Assembly: GCA_964019655.1 (NCBI GenBank)
Contig: CAXHTR010000002.1
Span: forward strand, 248,001-312,000
Source: Perkinsela sp. pyNocScin1
Lineage: Eukaryota > Euglenozoa > Kinetoplastea > Prokinetoplastida > Perkinselidae
DNA: 64,000 nucleotides
Direction: 5' to 3'
A model generated the notes under the pieces. The model saw only the letters and a list, made by a program, of their open reading frames with translations, was not told where the DNA came from and ran no database searches. Shown here piece by piece: positions 36,485-45,919 of the stretch. Made by a program: the position numbers and the translations under genes. Position 1 is the first letter of the stretch; every line of letters begins with the position of its first letter.

Positions 36485-39400
36485 ATGGATAGAACCATAG
36501 CTACTGAGTCGCAGGGCTCAAAAAAGGCTGTAAGCTGTGCAGTTCCTCCAGAATACCTACGGAAAGTTTTTCGAGAGCAGCACGATAAGGTCCAGCAGCC
36601 TTCGAGTAAAGACAACACTCGATATGTCCTCGCTATGCGATACCTTCCACGAGCTATTCTCAAGCTTTGGGAAACTATCCCGATGCCGTGGGAGGCGGAG
36701 CGTACTGTTCGCGTGACCTTCCATATCAATGGCTATCTCACGTACGTCACAGATATCCCCTACGTCTACGAGCCGGCGTATGTCGCGCTATGGGCTGTCA
36801 TGTGGCTAAACATGCGAAAAGAGAAGAGCCTTCGCATGAACTTTATACGCCTCAAGATGAATCCGATCTTCGATGATGATGAGCCTCCGGTTAACTTCAG
36901 CGATGCGCTGATGGACGCTGTTTTGCACAGTCCTATCGATTTCGGTGGCGAGAGCGAAGAGCAATCTGTTTTGGAAAAATTTGCGCATGCGTGGGAGACA
37001 CAGCAGCTAGATAGTATAACGCAGCATGAGCGCTCTATTCTCTGCCGCCTTAGTAGAGTTCTCCTTTCTGATGCTACTGATTCGAACAGTAGATACATGT
37101 TCGATGAGAACACATTCGTCACTGCCAAAACCCAGAATACTGTCATCCCGGGCGGGCCACGATATATGCCACCCGCGACAGTGAGTGCTGATCCAGAACT
37201 CAGTGAGTTCAATGATTGTCAGAAGACCATCTATCGCCAGCCTGTGAAGCCACAGCACCCAGTGGCGTACCCGAACCTTTACAATGCGCAGGCTGAGTAC
37301 AGTGCGTCTTCAGTCCTTCACGAGCCTGCACTGTGTTACTTGCGCTCGAGCGATCCCGACCTCCCGACTTTTACATTCGACCCGCTCATTCATCCAATAC
37401 CCATGTGTGTCTCGGAAGAATCTGTGCACGAATGCGCTCCAATAGCCTTCAAGCCATTTCTGGAGGACCTTCCACTCAGTGACACGAACACCTCAGATGG
37501 GCTTGAAGTCTATTGGTCACGATCTTACTTTGTGGAAAAGGTGGCAAAGCGTAAGAGCGCAGTAGATATTCCACTCGTTAGTGAGTGGTTCTTCGAGAAG
37601 TGTCCAGCCGGCAATCCGATCAAGGTGCGTGTTTCGTGCCAAAAGCTTCTCAAGCATCGTGTCAAAAATTACCTTCGTCGTCAAAAAGCACGCGAACGAG
37701 GCAACATTGAAAGGGTGCACACGCCTGGAGTGCTTCCAAAAGGTATGGAGCATTCCAAGTTTTTCAAGTCGACGAGAATTGATTGGGTCGAAGCTGGTTT
37801 GCAGCTATGCACGCAGGCGCACGATATGCTGACACTTTATCTGCGCCGAAGAAATATCGACTTTATACATCTCGACTACAACTTCAACCTCAAACCGAAA
37901 AAAGCGCTTACAACGAGGGAGCGCAAGCGCAGCCGATTCGGCCCCGCCTTTCACTTGATTCGTGAGCTTCTGAAGGTCACTAAAATGCTCGTTGATGCTC
38001 ACGTAAAGCACCGCCTCGGCGAGATAGACGCCTACCAGCTTGCAGATGCCGTGCACTACATTTTTACGCATGTCGGCAAGCTTTCAGGCATTTATCGGTA
38101 CAAATATACCTTCATGCGCCGAATCAAACATAGCAAGGACCTGAAGCACCTACTCTACCATCGCTTCAATTCGGGCCCTGTTGGTAAAGGGCCTGGCATG
38201 GGCTTTTGGGCCCCGGTGTGGCGTATGTGGGTCTGCCTGTTCCGCGGGATGATGCCACTTCTCGAAAAGTTTATCAACCGGCTCATCGACCGCGAAATTG
38301 ACGGCCGCAACCAGAAGAGCGTCGTGAAGAAAATTACCAAGCAGCGATCTGAGTCCACGTACGACCGCGAGATGCGCATGGCCATCATTCGCGAGCTCAA
38401 TGACATCATTCCAGAGAACCTCCGAGCGAAGAAAGTTCCGCTCATACTCCAGCATTTCAGCGAGGCGTGGCGGCGCTGGAAGAGCAACGTGCCTGTGGAG
38501 AGCCCTGGCCTCCCTGCCAGCGTCCAAGCGCTTATTTTGCGCTTTGTGAAGCAAAAGGCTGAATGGTGGACATCCACTGCGCACTTCAACCGCAAGCGCA
38601 TTGCAAATGGTCAGGCCATCGACAAAGCAACGGTTCGTAAGAACCATGGTAGACTCGTCCGCCTGCAGATTAAGGAAGAGCAGGACCGCCAGAGGGACTG
38701 GATTGAGCGCGGGCCCTTCTTGGCCATGGACGACTTTGCGAATCTCTACACGACCTTCGCGAAGTGGCTATCGACGCAGCAGTTCCAGCAGATTCCGTTC
38801 CCACCGGTCGCCTACAAGCATGATATGAAGATATTGCGGATCGCCCTCGAAAAGCTTCGCGAAAACCACGGCGCCCCGGGCTCCCGGACAACGTCTGCCG
38901 CTCGGCACGAGCAGCTCAAGATCGAAGAGGCGTTCAACAATCCGCAAACAACGATAAATGGAATCAAGCGCAAGCTCATGCAGATGCGGGCATTCAAGAC
39001 TGCGGGGATAGAGTACGTCGATTACTTTACCCACATGCACCCGGTTTACGAGGTCGATGTTGACGAGAAGATAGTTGATGCTTACCTTTACCAATATCTC
39101 GCATACGAAGCAGAGCGCAGGGGCCTGTTCCCATCGTGGATCAAGCCAAAAGATGACCTGCCGAACCCGGCGCGCCTCTACAACTGGTGCAACACGCTGA
39201 ACTCTCTCGATAAAGTGTGGGACACATCCAGGGGAGAGCGCACAGTGTACGTCGAAACGCAGCTGCACAACCTCGCAGAGAACATGGAGGGATCGTTGCT
39301 CAACGAGATGCTCCGACTCGTCGTCGACCGTAGCATAGCTGACTACATGCTCGCACGCAATAACATTGAAATCGCGTACAAGGACATGCGCTACACAAAT

Positions 39401-42400
39401 AGCTATGGCCTTGTCCGTGGGCTACTCTTTTCGCCATTCGTCTACCAGCTCTGGGGCCTCCTTATGGATCTGTCCATCTTGGGCCTCTCGAGGGCAGACG
39501 AGCTGCACAACGCTCGGTCGAGCAGGCCCTCCACGCACCCTATCCAGATGTATATGCGCTACCTGGACAAGGTGCACATTGTGTACCGGCTCTCGAACCA
39601 ACAGGCAGTTGACACAATCAACTCCTCAGGAAGCAATGCGGTCAGTATTGCGCCGAGCTTTAGCATCAAGACGTGCTGGCCACGGCAGATGCGCTCACGG
39701 TACGTCACAGAAGACACAAAGCTCGCGAACGCACTCTTCGTATCTCTGAAGGAGCGGATCCCAAGTACGCTCATCGGTCTCGAGCGCGGTACGACGTTCA
39801 TCAGCGTGTATTCGCGACGAAACCCACTGCTGCTCTTTGGCATGAACGGCTTTGAGCTCTGTATCAAGCCGCGCTGCCGAACGCGCGCGAGCGTTGACAC
39901 CTCTGACGATCAGAACGTTTGGAACCTCATTGACGCAAAGACACGAACGCTGACGGCGCAGGCATTTTTGCGAGTATCGCCCAAGGAGGTCCAGAACTTT
40001 GAGATTCGCATTCGGCTTGTGCTCCTCAACAGTGGCCAGACACCTTTCAAGAAGCTCGTGGAGAAGTGGAACACGCAGCTCTCGTCGCTGGTCGTGTACT
40101 ACAGAGAGGCCATTTATGGCACACACGAGCTACTACGCCTCATCAAGCGGTGCGAAACGAAGATCCAGAACCGCGTGAAGGTGCAGCTCAACTCAAAGAT
40201 GCCGAAGCGCTTCCCGCCCGTCGTCTTCTATGCCCCAGTCGACCTCTGGGGCCTCGGCATGCTCTCCATTGGCCACTCGTACGTGCCGACGAACGACGAC
40301 AAGGGCGAAAATACTACGCACTTCCGCGCAGGCGTCAACCAGACGGGAATCGAGATTCCCAACGTGCTGCGCTACGTGACGCCATGGCAAGACGAAATGC
40401 GCGAGTCAGTGCGTGTGTGGACAGACTACAAGGAGAAGGCCGAGGAGGCCATGCGCGCGAACAAGCGCATCATCCTCGATGATATCCAGGAGATGCGCGG
40501 CCTCGGGATTCCACGTATCGCGACGGCATTCCAGGCGGACAGGGCGGCGCTCCTCTACGATATCGGCTGGCGCGTCGCGCAGGAGTTTAAAGTGCATAAT
40601 GTGCAGCGGCCGCAGCCCTTTTGGTTCACAAACAACCGTCACGACGGAAAGCTCTTCTCGTTCGACAAGTATAAGGCGGACGTTGTACAGGCGTTCGGTG
40701 GCATCGAGGCGATTCTCGCGCACTCCATCTTTCCAGCCACCGGCTACGCCTCGTGGGACGGCCTCGACTGGAACCGTATCAGCAAATTCGAAGAGACGAT
40801 GCAGGCACGAAAGATCACGAACGCACAGCGCGGCGGTCTCAGCAAGATTCCTAACCAGCGCTTCACGCTCTGGTGGTCACCGACGCTCAACCGCTCGAGC
40901 GTGTACGTCGGCTTTCTGACGCAAATCGACATGACCGGTGTCTTCCTCCACGCCAAGCTTCCACTTTTAAAGATGAGCCTCGCGCAGGTGTTCCAGAACC
41001 ACCTGTGGCCGAAAATCCACGAAGGTCTCGTCGTGGACATCTGCCGCTCACTCCAGTCGAGCACCGACAAGCTCGGCCTCGAGGAGGTTGAGCAGAGCAT
41101 TGCATCGTACCGCAAGAGCTTCCGCATGTCGAGCGGTGCTGCAGACATTCGCATGCGCAGCGCAAAGCCCTTCGATATCGCGATGCCCTCAGGGCTCGAA
41201 GAACAAGACTTCACAGAGACCATCACGCAGTCTGACACGTTCTGGATTGATGTGCAGCTGCGCTGGGGCGACTTCGACGCGAACGACGTCGACAAGTACG
41301 TGCGCTCGATGTTCCTTTCCTACACAACCGACCAGGGCGATTCCAAGTACCCCTCGCCGACGGGCGTCATTATCGCCTTTGACCTCGCGTACAACACCTA
41401 CGCCGCGTTTGGCTTCTGGTTCCGTGGCCTCAAGGCCTTTATTCGCAAGGTGCTCATCAAAGTCAAGCAGCACAACACAGAGCTCTACCGCTTCCGGAGC
41501 ACGCTGAACTCAAAGCTCCAGCTCGCACCCATGGAGCGCGCCGAGCCGCCGCTCAACGCGCAAAACTTTGACGACCTCTTTGCACGAAAGACTGTATGGC
41601 TCCTCGAGGGCTCGTGCATCAAGCTCTCGTCGTCGCAGCGGACCACGAACGGCTTCGTTACGAGCAAGCCGCTGAACGGTGCTGTCTTCGTCATCAATCC
41701 ATCCAGTGGTAACCTCTACGTCATGATCGTACACGCAGAGGTCTGGCGCGGCCAGAAGCGCCTCAGTGTCCTCGTCAAAACGAAAGTCGCCGAGAGCTGT
41801 GCGACACTCATCCGCTCGCTCCCGAAGGATGACCACCCAAAGCTCATCGTGACGATGCAGCGGCAGATCCTCGAGCCGGTCAACGGGGCGCTCGCTGGGC
41901 TCACGAGCACAGTCATCAAGGGATCGCAACTGCTCATCCCCCTCAAGGCGCTCGTCAAAGTGCCGCGGCTCTACTCGCTCATGCAGAGCGCCAATTCGTC
42001 ACAGACGCACCTCGTGCAGCTCTACGACGACTGGCTCGAGCACGTCAGCCATGTCACAGCTTTATTCCGCCTCATAATCATCCTGCGCGCACTGAACGTT
42101 AACGAGTACCGCGCGAAGAAGATACTGGAGCTCAACGATGAGACGCGCGTCGCGAGCCACCACCTGTGGCCGTCGCTTTCGCCGGAGGGCTGGCTCGCCG
42201 CCGAGACGAAGCTCAAAGACCTCATCATCGCAGACTACTGCCGCCGCAACAGCGTCGACGTCAGCCGCATCACACCGACAGAGGTCCGCGACATTCTCTT
42301 CGGGCAGGAGATGCTGGCGGGCGAGGCCGCGCAGCAGCGAGACGCTTCGATCGATAAAGCACAGCAGAACTTGGAAGAGGCGAGCGCTGACTTGGAACAG

Positions 42401-43195
42401 TCGGTGCGCACCGATGCAGATGAGCGTAAAGAAGCTGAGGGAAAGCTCGAGAACGTTTCGTGGCGTGACGACCTCATAGCCGCTCGCCACCGCTCGAGTC
42501 TCCCAATTGTTTTCCCCCAGCCAGCGTACCTCGAAGACAATGCGTGCGAGTTCGCAATACCGCGAAACACTTTCAGTATGATGGCCCGCTGCGCTGGCCT
42601 GCCGCACCGGACGGTCGCTGTGCTCTATGGCAAGCAAACCCGTGATAGAACCTACAGCGTGCTCTGCGCGCTATTTCCGCCGCAGAGCGCCGTGCGGAAC
42701 GTCCTGCGCTTCGCGCAGCGGTTACCACACGATGATATCCTCAGCGTCCTGAAACCTATTGGCCTCCTCGTAACAGCGACGGACTCGTACATCAAGGTTC
42801 CCGAGGCAGACGTTCGGCTGGCAACGGCTTTTGTGCGCACCAACGCGCAGTATTTTGGGTCTGACCGACCGTTCCTGTACGTGCGCATGTTTGAGCAGGG
42901 CGGCTGCTGGAGCTTCGGCTCCTTTCAGGCCGACACGAAGGGGATCGCTGAAGAAGTCGATGCGAATGTCGCGGACGAAGACATACAGCCCCTTATATTT
43001 CAGCACGCGTCTGTGCGAACGACGCGACCTGCCTCGTGCTTCTTCTACACAACGCCCGACGGCATTTGGAACAGGGTATTTACGAGCGGGCCCGTCACAC
43101 ACAATATGTCGTACAAAGTGAAAGTCGCTAATCCCGTGCACTACCACCATCCGACACAGCGACCGCAGCATTTCTCCATGTACCAGGCTATGTAG
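36485..43195 (+). CDS. PRPF8: Pre-mRNA splicing factor PRP8
   Basis: A 2236-residue protein, near the family's usual 2300-2400. N-terminal landmarks are YVLAMRYLPRAILKLWETIPMPWE, AVMWLNMRKEK, FDDDEPPV, TVIPGGPRYMPP and FNDCQKTIYRQPVKPQHPVAYPNLYN. The PROCN and reverse-transcriptase-like parts follow (SGIYRYKYTFMRRIKHSKDL, FNSGPVGKGPGMGFWAPVWR, FSFDKYKADVVQAFGG, WDGLDWNRI, IPNQRFTLWWSPTLNRSSVY-type context), then the RNase H-like domain (FWIDVQLRWGDFDANDVDKY, GVIIAFDLAYNTYAAFGFW) and a JAB1/MPN domain from about 2030. PRP8 is the scaffold of the spliceosome core. In a kinetoplastid it serves spliced-leader trans-splicing on nearly every mRNA. The chain ends QRPQHFSMYQAM, shorter than most family members. 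Confidence 0.96.
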   Translation: MDRTIATESQGSKKAVSCAVPPEYLRKVFREQHDKVQQPSSKDNTRYVLAMRYLPRAILKLWETIPMPWEAERTVRVTFHINGYLTYVTDIPYVYEPAYVALWAVMWLNMRKEKSLRMNFIRLKMNPIFDDDEPPVNFSDALMDAVLHSPIDFGGESEEQSVLEKFAHAWETQQLDSITQHERSILCRLSRVLLSDATDSNSRYMFDENTFVTAKTQNTVIPGGPRYMPPATVSADPELSEFNDCQKTIYRQPVKPQHPVAYPNLYNAQAEYSASSVLHEPALCYLRSSDPDLPTFTFDPLIHPIPMCVSEESVHECAPIAFKPFLEDLPLSDTNTSDGLEVYWSRSYFVEKVAKRKSAVDIPLVSEWFFEKCPAGNPIKVRVSCQKLLKHRVKNYLRRQKARERGNIERVHTPGVLPKGMEHSKFFKSTRIDWVEAGLQLCTQAHDMLTLYLRRRNIDFIHLDYNFNLKPKKALTTRERKRSRFGPAFHLIRELLKVTKMLVDAHVKHRLGEIDAYQLADAVHYIFTHVGKLSGIYRYKYTFMRRIKHSKDLKHLLYHRFNSGPVGKGPGMGFWAPVWRMWVCLFRGMMPLLEKFINRLIDREIDGRNQKSVVKKITKQRSESTYDREMRMAIIRELNDIIPENLRAKKVPLILQHFSEAWRRWKSNVPVESPGLPASVQALILRFVKQKAEWWTSTAHFNRKRIANGQAIDKATVRKNHGRLVRLQIKEEQDRQRDWIERGPFLAMDDFANLYTTFAKWLSTQQFQQIPFPPVAYKHDMKILRIALEKLRENHGAPGSRTTSAARHEQLKIEEAFNNPQTTINGIKRKLMQMRAFKTAGIEYVDYFTHMHPVYEVDVDEKIVDAYLYQYLAYEAERRGLFPSWIKPKDDLPNPARLYNWCNTLNSLDKVWDTSRGERTVYVETQLHNLAENMEGSLLNEMLRLVVDRSIADYMLARNNIEIAYKDMRYTNSYGLVRGLLFSPFVYQLWGLLMDLSILGLSRADELHNARSSRPSTHPIQMYMRYLDKVHIVYRLSNQQAVDTINSSGSNAVSIAPSFSIKTCWPRQMRSRYVTEDTKLANALFVSLKERIPSTLIGLERGTTFISVYSRRNPLLLFGMNGFELCIKPRCRTRASVDTSDDQNVWNLIDAKTRTLTAQAFLRVSPKEVQNFEIRIRLVLLNSGQTPFKKLVEKWNTQLSSLVVYYREAIYGTHELLRLIKRCETKIQNRVKVQLNSKMPKRFPPVVFYAPVDLWGLGMLSIGHSYVPTNDDKGENTTHFRAGVNQTGIEIPNVLRYVTPWQDEMRESVRVWTDYKEKAEEAMRANKRIILDDIQEMRGLGIPRIATAFQADRAALLYDIGWRVAQEFKVHNVQRPQPFWFTNNRHDGKLFSFDKYKADVVQAFGGIEAILAHSIFPATGYASWDGLDWNRISKFEETMQARKITNAQRGGLSKIPNQRFTLWWSPTLNRSSVYVGFLTQIDMTGVFLHAKLPLLKMSLAQVFQNHLWPKIHEGLVVDICRSLQSSTDKLGLEEVEQSIASYRKSFRMSSGAADIRMRSAKPFDIAMPSGLEEQDFTETITQSDTFWIDVQLRWGDFDANDVDKYVRSMFLSYTTDQGDSKYPSPTGVIIAFDLAYNTYAAFGFWFRGLKAFIRKVLIKVKQHNTELYRFRSTLNSKLQLAPMERAEPPLNAQNFDDLFARKTVWLLEGSCIKLSSSQRTTNGFVTSKPLNGAVFVINPSSGNLYVMIVHAEVWRGQKRLSVLVKTKVAESCATLIRSLPKDDHPKLIVTMQRQILEPVNGALAGLTSTVIKGSQLLIPLKALVKVPRLYSLMQSANSSQTHLVQLYDDWLEHVSHVTALFRLIIILRALNVNEYRAKKILELNDETRVASHHLWPSLSPEGWLAAETKLKDLIIADYCRRNSVDVSRITPTEVRDILFGQEMLAGEAAQQRDASIDKAQQNLEEASADLEQSVRTDADERKEAEGKLENVSWRDDLIAARHRSSLPIVFPQPAYLEDNACEFAIPRNTFSMMARCAGLPHRTVAVLYGKQTRDRTYSVLCALFPPQSAVRNVLRFAQRLPHDDILSVLKPIGLLVTATDSYIKVPEADVRLATAFVRTNAQYFGSDRPFLYVRMFEQGGCWSFGSFQADTKGIAEEVDANVADEDIQPLIFQHASVRTTRPASCFFYTTPDGIWNRVFTSGPVTHNMSYKVKVANPVHYHHPTQRPQHFSMYQAM

Positions 43196-43240
43196 TAACT
43201 CTTGCAAGAGATGCTTCCTGATTTTCGCGCAGCTACTTCA

Positions 43241-43260
43241 CTCTTTTTTATTTTTTTGAG
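43241..43260 (+). promoter_or_regulatory. Likely spliced-leader acceptor of the coiled-coil gene
   Basis: Two T runs (CTCTTTTTTATTTTTTTG) end in AG at 43259-43260, five bases before the ATG at 43266. The gap after the PRP8 stop is only 70 bp, so tract, acceptor and leader are packed tightly. Confidence 0.55.
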
Positions 43261-43265
43261 TTCAA

Positions 43266-44309
43266 ATGGCGACGCCAGTGCGGCCAGTCTTTGAGTCTCC
43301 AGTCCAGAAAAAGCTTTTTGTGCGCGATAGCCCCGTGCGAACACCGGGGCGCACCCCTGGCAGAACGCCGCGGCCTCTGCCGGAAACACCAATCAAGGGC
43401 ACTGCAAAACACAGACATGTGACCGTGCGAAACTACATGGACTTCATCCCGCCAGGCAGAAACATCGCGAATGACCCGAGTGTCGTGTGCATCGGCTCGC
43501 CGCGGAGCCTTAAAAGCTGCGCGCAGTGCGGCGTCGACCCTTCTGAGCTCTACCCCGTACCCTTCGACGTGTTCGAGCGCAGAGAGATACCGCTGCCATC
43601 ACACAACGCACTCGGCGGGCGCGTCGATATTCGGCCCAACCCCCTCGAGCGCAGACGTATAGCCAGGCAGCGCTTCGAGGCTTTCGAAACACAGCGCAAG
43701 CAAAAGATTCAGCTCGTTCGGACACAGCGAGAGGTGCTCATCGCAGAGGAAACTGTCAAGGAGCTACGGCTCAGTGGTGGTGAGTCGTCTCGGCAGTCGC
43801 ACGCTGGCGAGAGCGAGCGACGCACTGCAGAGCCGAGGCGATCACCCAAAAAGAGTGAGTTTCTCATGCGAAAGACTGCGGCAGAGATTCACCGCCGCAC
43901 AACGCTTGAGCGGGCGAAGGCAATCACCAAGGCAAGCGAAGTCGCCATTCTCAAAGCGCAGATCGCCCGCGAGCAGCGCCGCGCTGACCTCATTCGGGCC
44001 CAGCGCATCGAAGAGCAGCTGCGCCGAGAGCGCATTGAGCAAAAGCGCACAGAGCGGCGCGTCAGCGTCGAACAGAACGTACGACAGCAAGTTTACCATC
44101 AAAGGTCTTTGCAACAAAAGTGTGACGTGACAAACCATGTATGCCACACGCCGAGGTTCGGGAAGAGCCTGCGCGAACTGGACAAGCTTGCGCCGAAGAC
44201 AAAAGCGCAACAGCAAATTTTAGTTCACGATGCAAAGCTCGCATACTTGACACCGAGAGACAGGAGTGCAAAGATCGCATCCAGCAGAACAGAAAAGTTG
44301 GTAAATTGA
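43266..44309 (+). CDS. Unidentified basic coiled-coil protein with many Ser/Thr-Pro sites
   Basis: A 347-residue protein, very rich in Arg. Residues 20-60 hold a short repeat (RTPGRTPGRTPRPLPETP) and several SP/TP sites, typical of cyclin-dependent kinase targets. A CxxC element (SCAQCGVDPSELYPV) occurs near residue 80. From about 125 to 290 the chain is a long charged helix (RRRIARQRFEAFETQRKQK, then IAREQRRADLIRAQRIEEQ), probably coiled coil. I do not recognise a family; a cytoskeleton or cell-cycle role is only a guess from composition. Confidence 0.65.
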   Translation: MATPVRPVFESPVQKKLFVRDSPVRTPGRTPGRTPRPLPETPIKGTAKHRHVTVRNYMDFIPPGRNIANDPSVVCIGSPRSLKSCAQCGVDPSELYPVPFDVFERREIPLPSHNALGGRVDIRPNPLERRRIARQRFEAFETQRKQKIQLVRTQREVLIAEETVKELRLSGGESSRQSHAGESERRTAEPRRSPKKSEFLMRKTAAEIHRRTTLERAKAITKASEVAILKAQIAREQRRADLIRAQRIEEQLRRERIEQKRTERRVSVEQNVRQQVYHQRSLQQKCDVTNHVCHTPRFGKSLRELDKLAPKTKAQQQILVHDAKLAYLTPRDRSAKIASSRTEKLVN

Positions 44310-44445
44310 GCCAGTGTTTAGCTAAGTTCATCAAAAATACTTGGGATGTCAGTCGGTAGTAAATTTCTAGTCTCTTTACCTTAAAATGGAGTGTGAGAGC
44401 GTGTGAACTTTTGCAGCTTAGTGATCTGCAAATTGCCGATTTCCA

Positions 44446-44469
44446 TCGGAAGTTACGTGAGGTCGATAA
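44446..44469 (+). repeat. Direct repeat copy 1 in the PRP8-histone gap
   Basis: TCGGAAGTTACGTGAGGTCGATA matches copy 2 (44945-44967) with one difference over 23 bases. It directly follows a small hairpin CCGAT-TTCC-ATCGG whose right arm overlaps the repeat. Confidence 0.55.
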
Positions 44470-44589
44470 AGCAACGCCTTGAAGCTTATAGCCAAAAGTG
44501 ACAGTCAGGCGCGGCACGCCTCAACGAGTACGAATTTTTTGATGCCATACATTAGGATAATCGAACGGATGACGAGGAATGAGGGAAAT

Positions 44590-44735
44590 TGGAGTCTGAC
44601 AGCCGTACTTTGCATAGACACCTAAGCGAGATGATCCCGGATTCCTTACGCAAAACCTTTTACTAAGCTTGTATTCGGTGCCTGAAGCGCTCGTAAAGCG
44701 AGAGTCAAGATAACTAAGTGAAATTTTTCACTCCT
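44590..44735 (+). ncRNA. Possible U5-like snRNA (weak)
   Basis: CCTTTTACTAAG at 44656-44667 matches eleven bases of the universal U5 loop 1 (GCCUUUUACUAA). It can sit in a stem formed by CCGGA/TTCGG and TACG/TGTA. An Sm-like AATTTTT follows at 44722-44728, about the distance seen in human U5. Against this, the stem is imperfect, the base before CCUUUUAC is A rather than G, the T run is itself part of a GTGAAA..TTTCAC hairpin, and no 3' hairpin is clear. Limits are rough. Confidence 0.25.
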
Positions 44736-44823
44736 ACGTTCATAGCAATGGGACTAGCGGTTGAAAGAGATAAAAAATCTCTTCTTATAATTTTTTCCGC
44801 TGAATCAAGCGATACATGTCTTC

Positions 44824-44898
44824 ACTTCATGATGAGCATACTAGTTATCCCTGTCTGAGGAAACTAATGATTACAAACCCTATTCAGTGCTGATTTTC
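44824..44898 (+). ncRNA. C/D-box snoRNA guiding LSU rRNA 2'-O-methylation (Gm2815-type)
   Basis: All four boxes are in order: C ATGATGA (44829-44835), D' CTGA (44855-44858), C' ATGATTA (44867-44873) and D CTGA (44890-44893), giving the usual size of about 70-75 nt. The 12 bases before D' (AGTTATCCCTGT) are fully complementary to ACAGGGATAACT of eukaryotic large-subunit rRNA, beside the peptidyl-transferase centre. The fifth base upstream of D' pairs with the middle G of GGG, which is the position of yeast Gm2815 (E. coli G2446). A second guide before D (AACCCTATTCAGTG) has no target that I recognise. No terminal stem is evident. It lies in the plus block between protein genes, as kinetoplastid snoRNAs do. 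Confidence 0.7.
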
Positions 44899-44944
44899 GT
44901 TTATCTTTTATTTTCTAGAAAAATCTGCAGAAAGCAGATTAAGC

Positions 44945-44967
44945 TCGGAAGTTACGTGAGATCGATA
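44945..44967 (+). repeat. Direct repeat copy 2, between two perfect hairpins
   Basis: TCGGAAGTTACGTGAGATCGATA. It is preceded by AATCTGC-AGAAA-GCAGATT (44927-44942 region) and followed by GATAACC-TAT-GGTTATC (about 44971-44987), both perfect 7-bp stems. The hairpin-repeat-hairpin arrangement suggests a structured RNA or processing signal upstream of histone H2B. Confidence 0.5.
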
Positions 44968-45062
44968 TAAGATAACCTATGGTTATCAGTTCAATAAGTC
45001 AAACATCATTTCACGTGAACACAGCCATGCTCTCCTCACCCTATTTCACTTTTATTATTCCA

Positions 45063-45392
45063 ATGGCACGCTCACAGAAAGCAGTCGCAGCATCCAGCTC
45101 CAAGCGCAAGGCCAAGCAGTCCTTCAACCGCTACATCTACAAGACGCTCAAGGCCGTCCACAAGGACATCGGCTTCAGCAGCAAAGGCATGACCGTCATG
45201 GCATCCTTCGTCCAGGACCTCTTCGAGCGCATCACGACCGAGGCCGCCTCGCTCACGCGCTACAACAAGGCCCAGACGATGTCGTCCCGCGAGATCCAGA
45301 CCGCCGTCCGCCTCATCCTTCCGGGCGAGCTCGCGAAGCACGCCATGGCCGAGGGCACCAAGGCCGTCGCCAAGATCGCCGCCAGCAAATAA
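45063..45392 (+). CDS. Histone H2B
   Basis: A 109-residue core histone. The fold reads [60 protein letters not shown] and [22 protein letters not shown]. The last helix is the conserved H2B C-terminus, and [11 protein letters not shown] also occurs in trypanosome H2B. The N-terminal tail is short and Lys/Ser-rich. The true ATG (45063) follows a tract of T and C; the longer frame from 44979 is leader. It is the first of four histone genes in a row. Confidence 0.93.
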   Translation: MARSQKAVAASSSKRKAKQSFNRYIYKTLKAVHKDIGFSSKGMTVMASFVQDLFERITTEAASLTRYNKAQTMSSREIQTAVRLILPGELAKHAMAEGTKAVAKIAASK

Positions 45393-45541
45393 GCGCTTCC
45401 GATCTGCGTGAGCATACTGAGCCCATTCTGCTTTGTATGCTCGTACTGCGTCGAATGTTTATCCTATAATATTGATCTTCTGAGATTCTATTGGCTTCAG
45501 CCTGCAAACTTCCTCTCCTACTTCTGACGTATACTTTTAAA

Positions 45542-45919
45542 ATGGCAAAGAAGTCCTCCGCTGTCAAGAAGACCACCTCCGTGAGCCAGAAGGCCGGCCT
45601 CATCTTCCCAGTTGGCCGCGTCCGCTCGATGCTCAAGAAGGGCCGCTACACGAAGCGCGTCGGCGCCGCCGCCCCAGTCTACCTGACTGCCGTCCTCGAG
45701 TACCTCACCGCCGAGCTCCTCGAGATCAGCGGAAAGGTCGCTGCGCAGCACAAGAAGAAGCGCATCACCCCGCGCGCCGTGACGCTCGCCGTCCGCCACG
45801 ACGAAGAGCTCTCCCAGCTCCTCGGCAACGTCACCTTCACGCAGGGCGGTGTCGCACCCAACCTCAACGACGCCCTGAAGAAGAAGTCGGCCAAGACCGC
45901 CTCCAGCCAGCAGGTCTAA
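45542..45919 (+). CDS. Histone H2A
   Basis: A 125-residue core histone with [60 protein letters not shown] and [15 protein letters not shown]. The acidic-patch residues in EYLTAELLE and DEEL are kept. The tail ends [11 protein letters not shown] resembles the SQ phosphorylation motif at the end of H2A.X-type proteins, but the spacing to the C-terminus differs slightly. It starts 149 bp after the H2B stop, and the ATG at 45542 fits the family start. Confidence 0.93.
   Translation: MAKKSSAVKKTTSVSQKAGLIFPVGRVRSMLKKGRYTKRVGAAAPVYLTAVLEYLTAELLEISGKVAAQHKKKRITPRAVTLAVRHDEELSQLLGNVTFTQGGVAPNLNDALKKKSAKTASSQQV

Noticed and set aside
44620..44650. U6-like GAGATGATC
   Set aside because: The ACAGAGA and AGC elements and the rest of U6 are missing; nine bases can match by chance.
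44570..44700. A second C/D snoRNA using ATGACGA, CTGA, ATGATCC and CTGA
   Set aside because: C and C' boxes each have mismatches, the spacing is irregular and neither guide matches an rRNA segment that I know.
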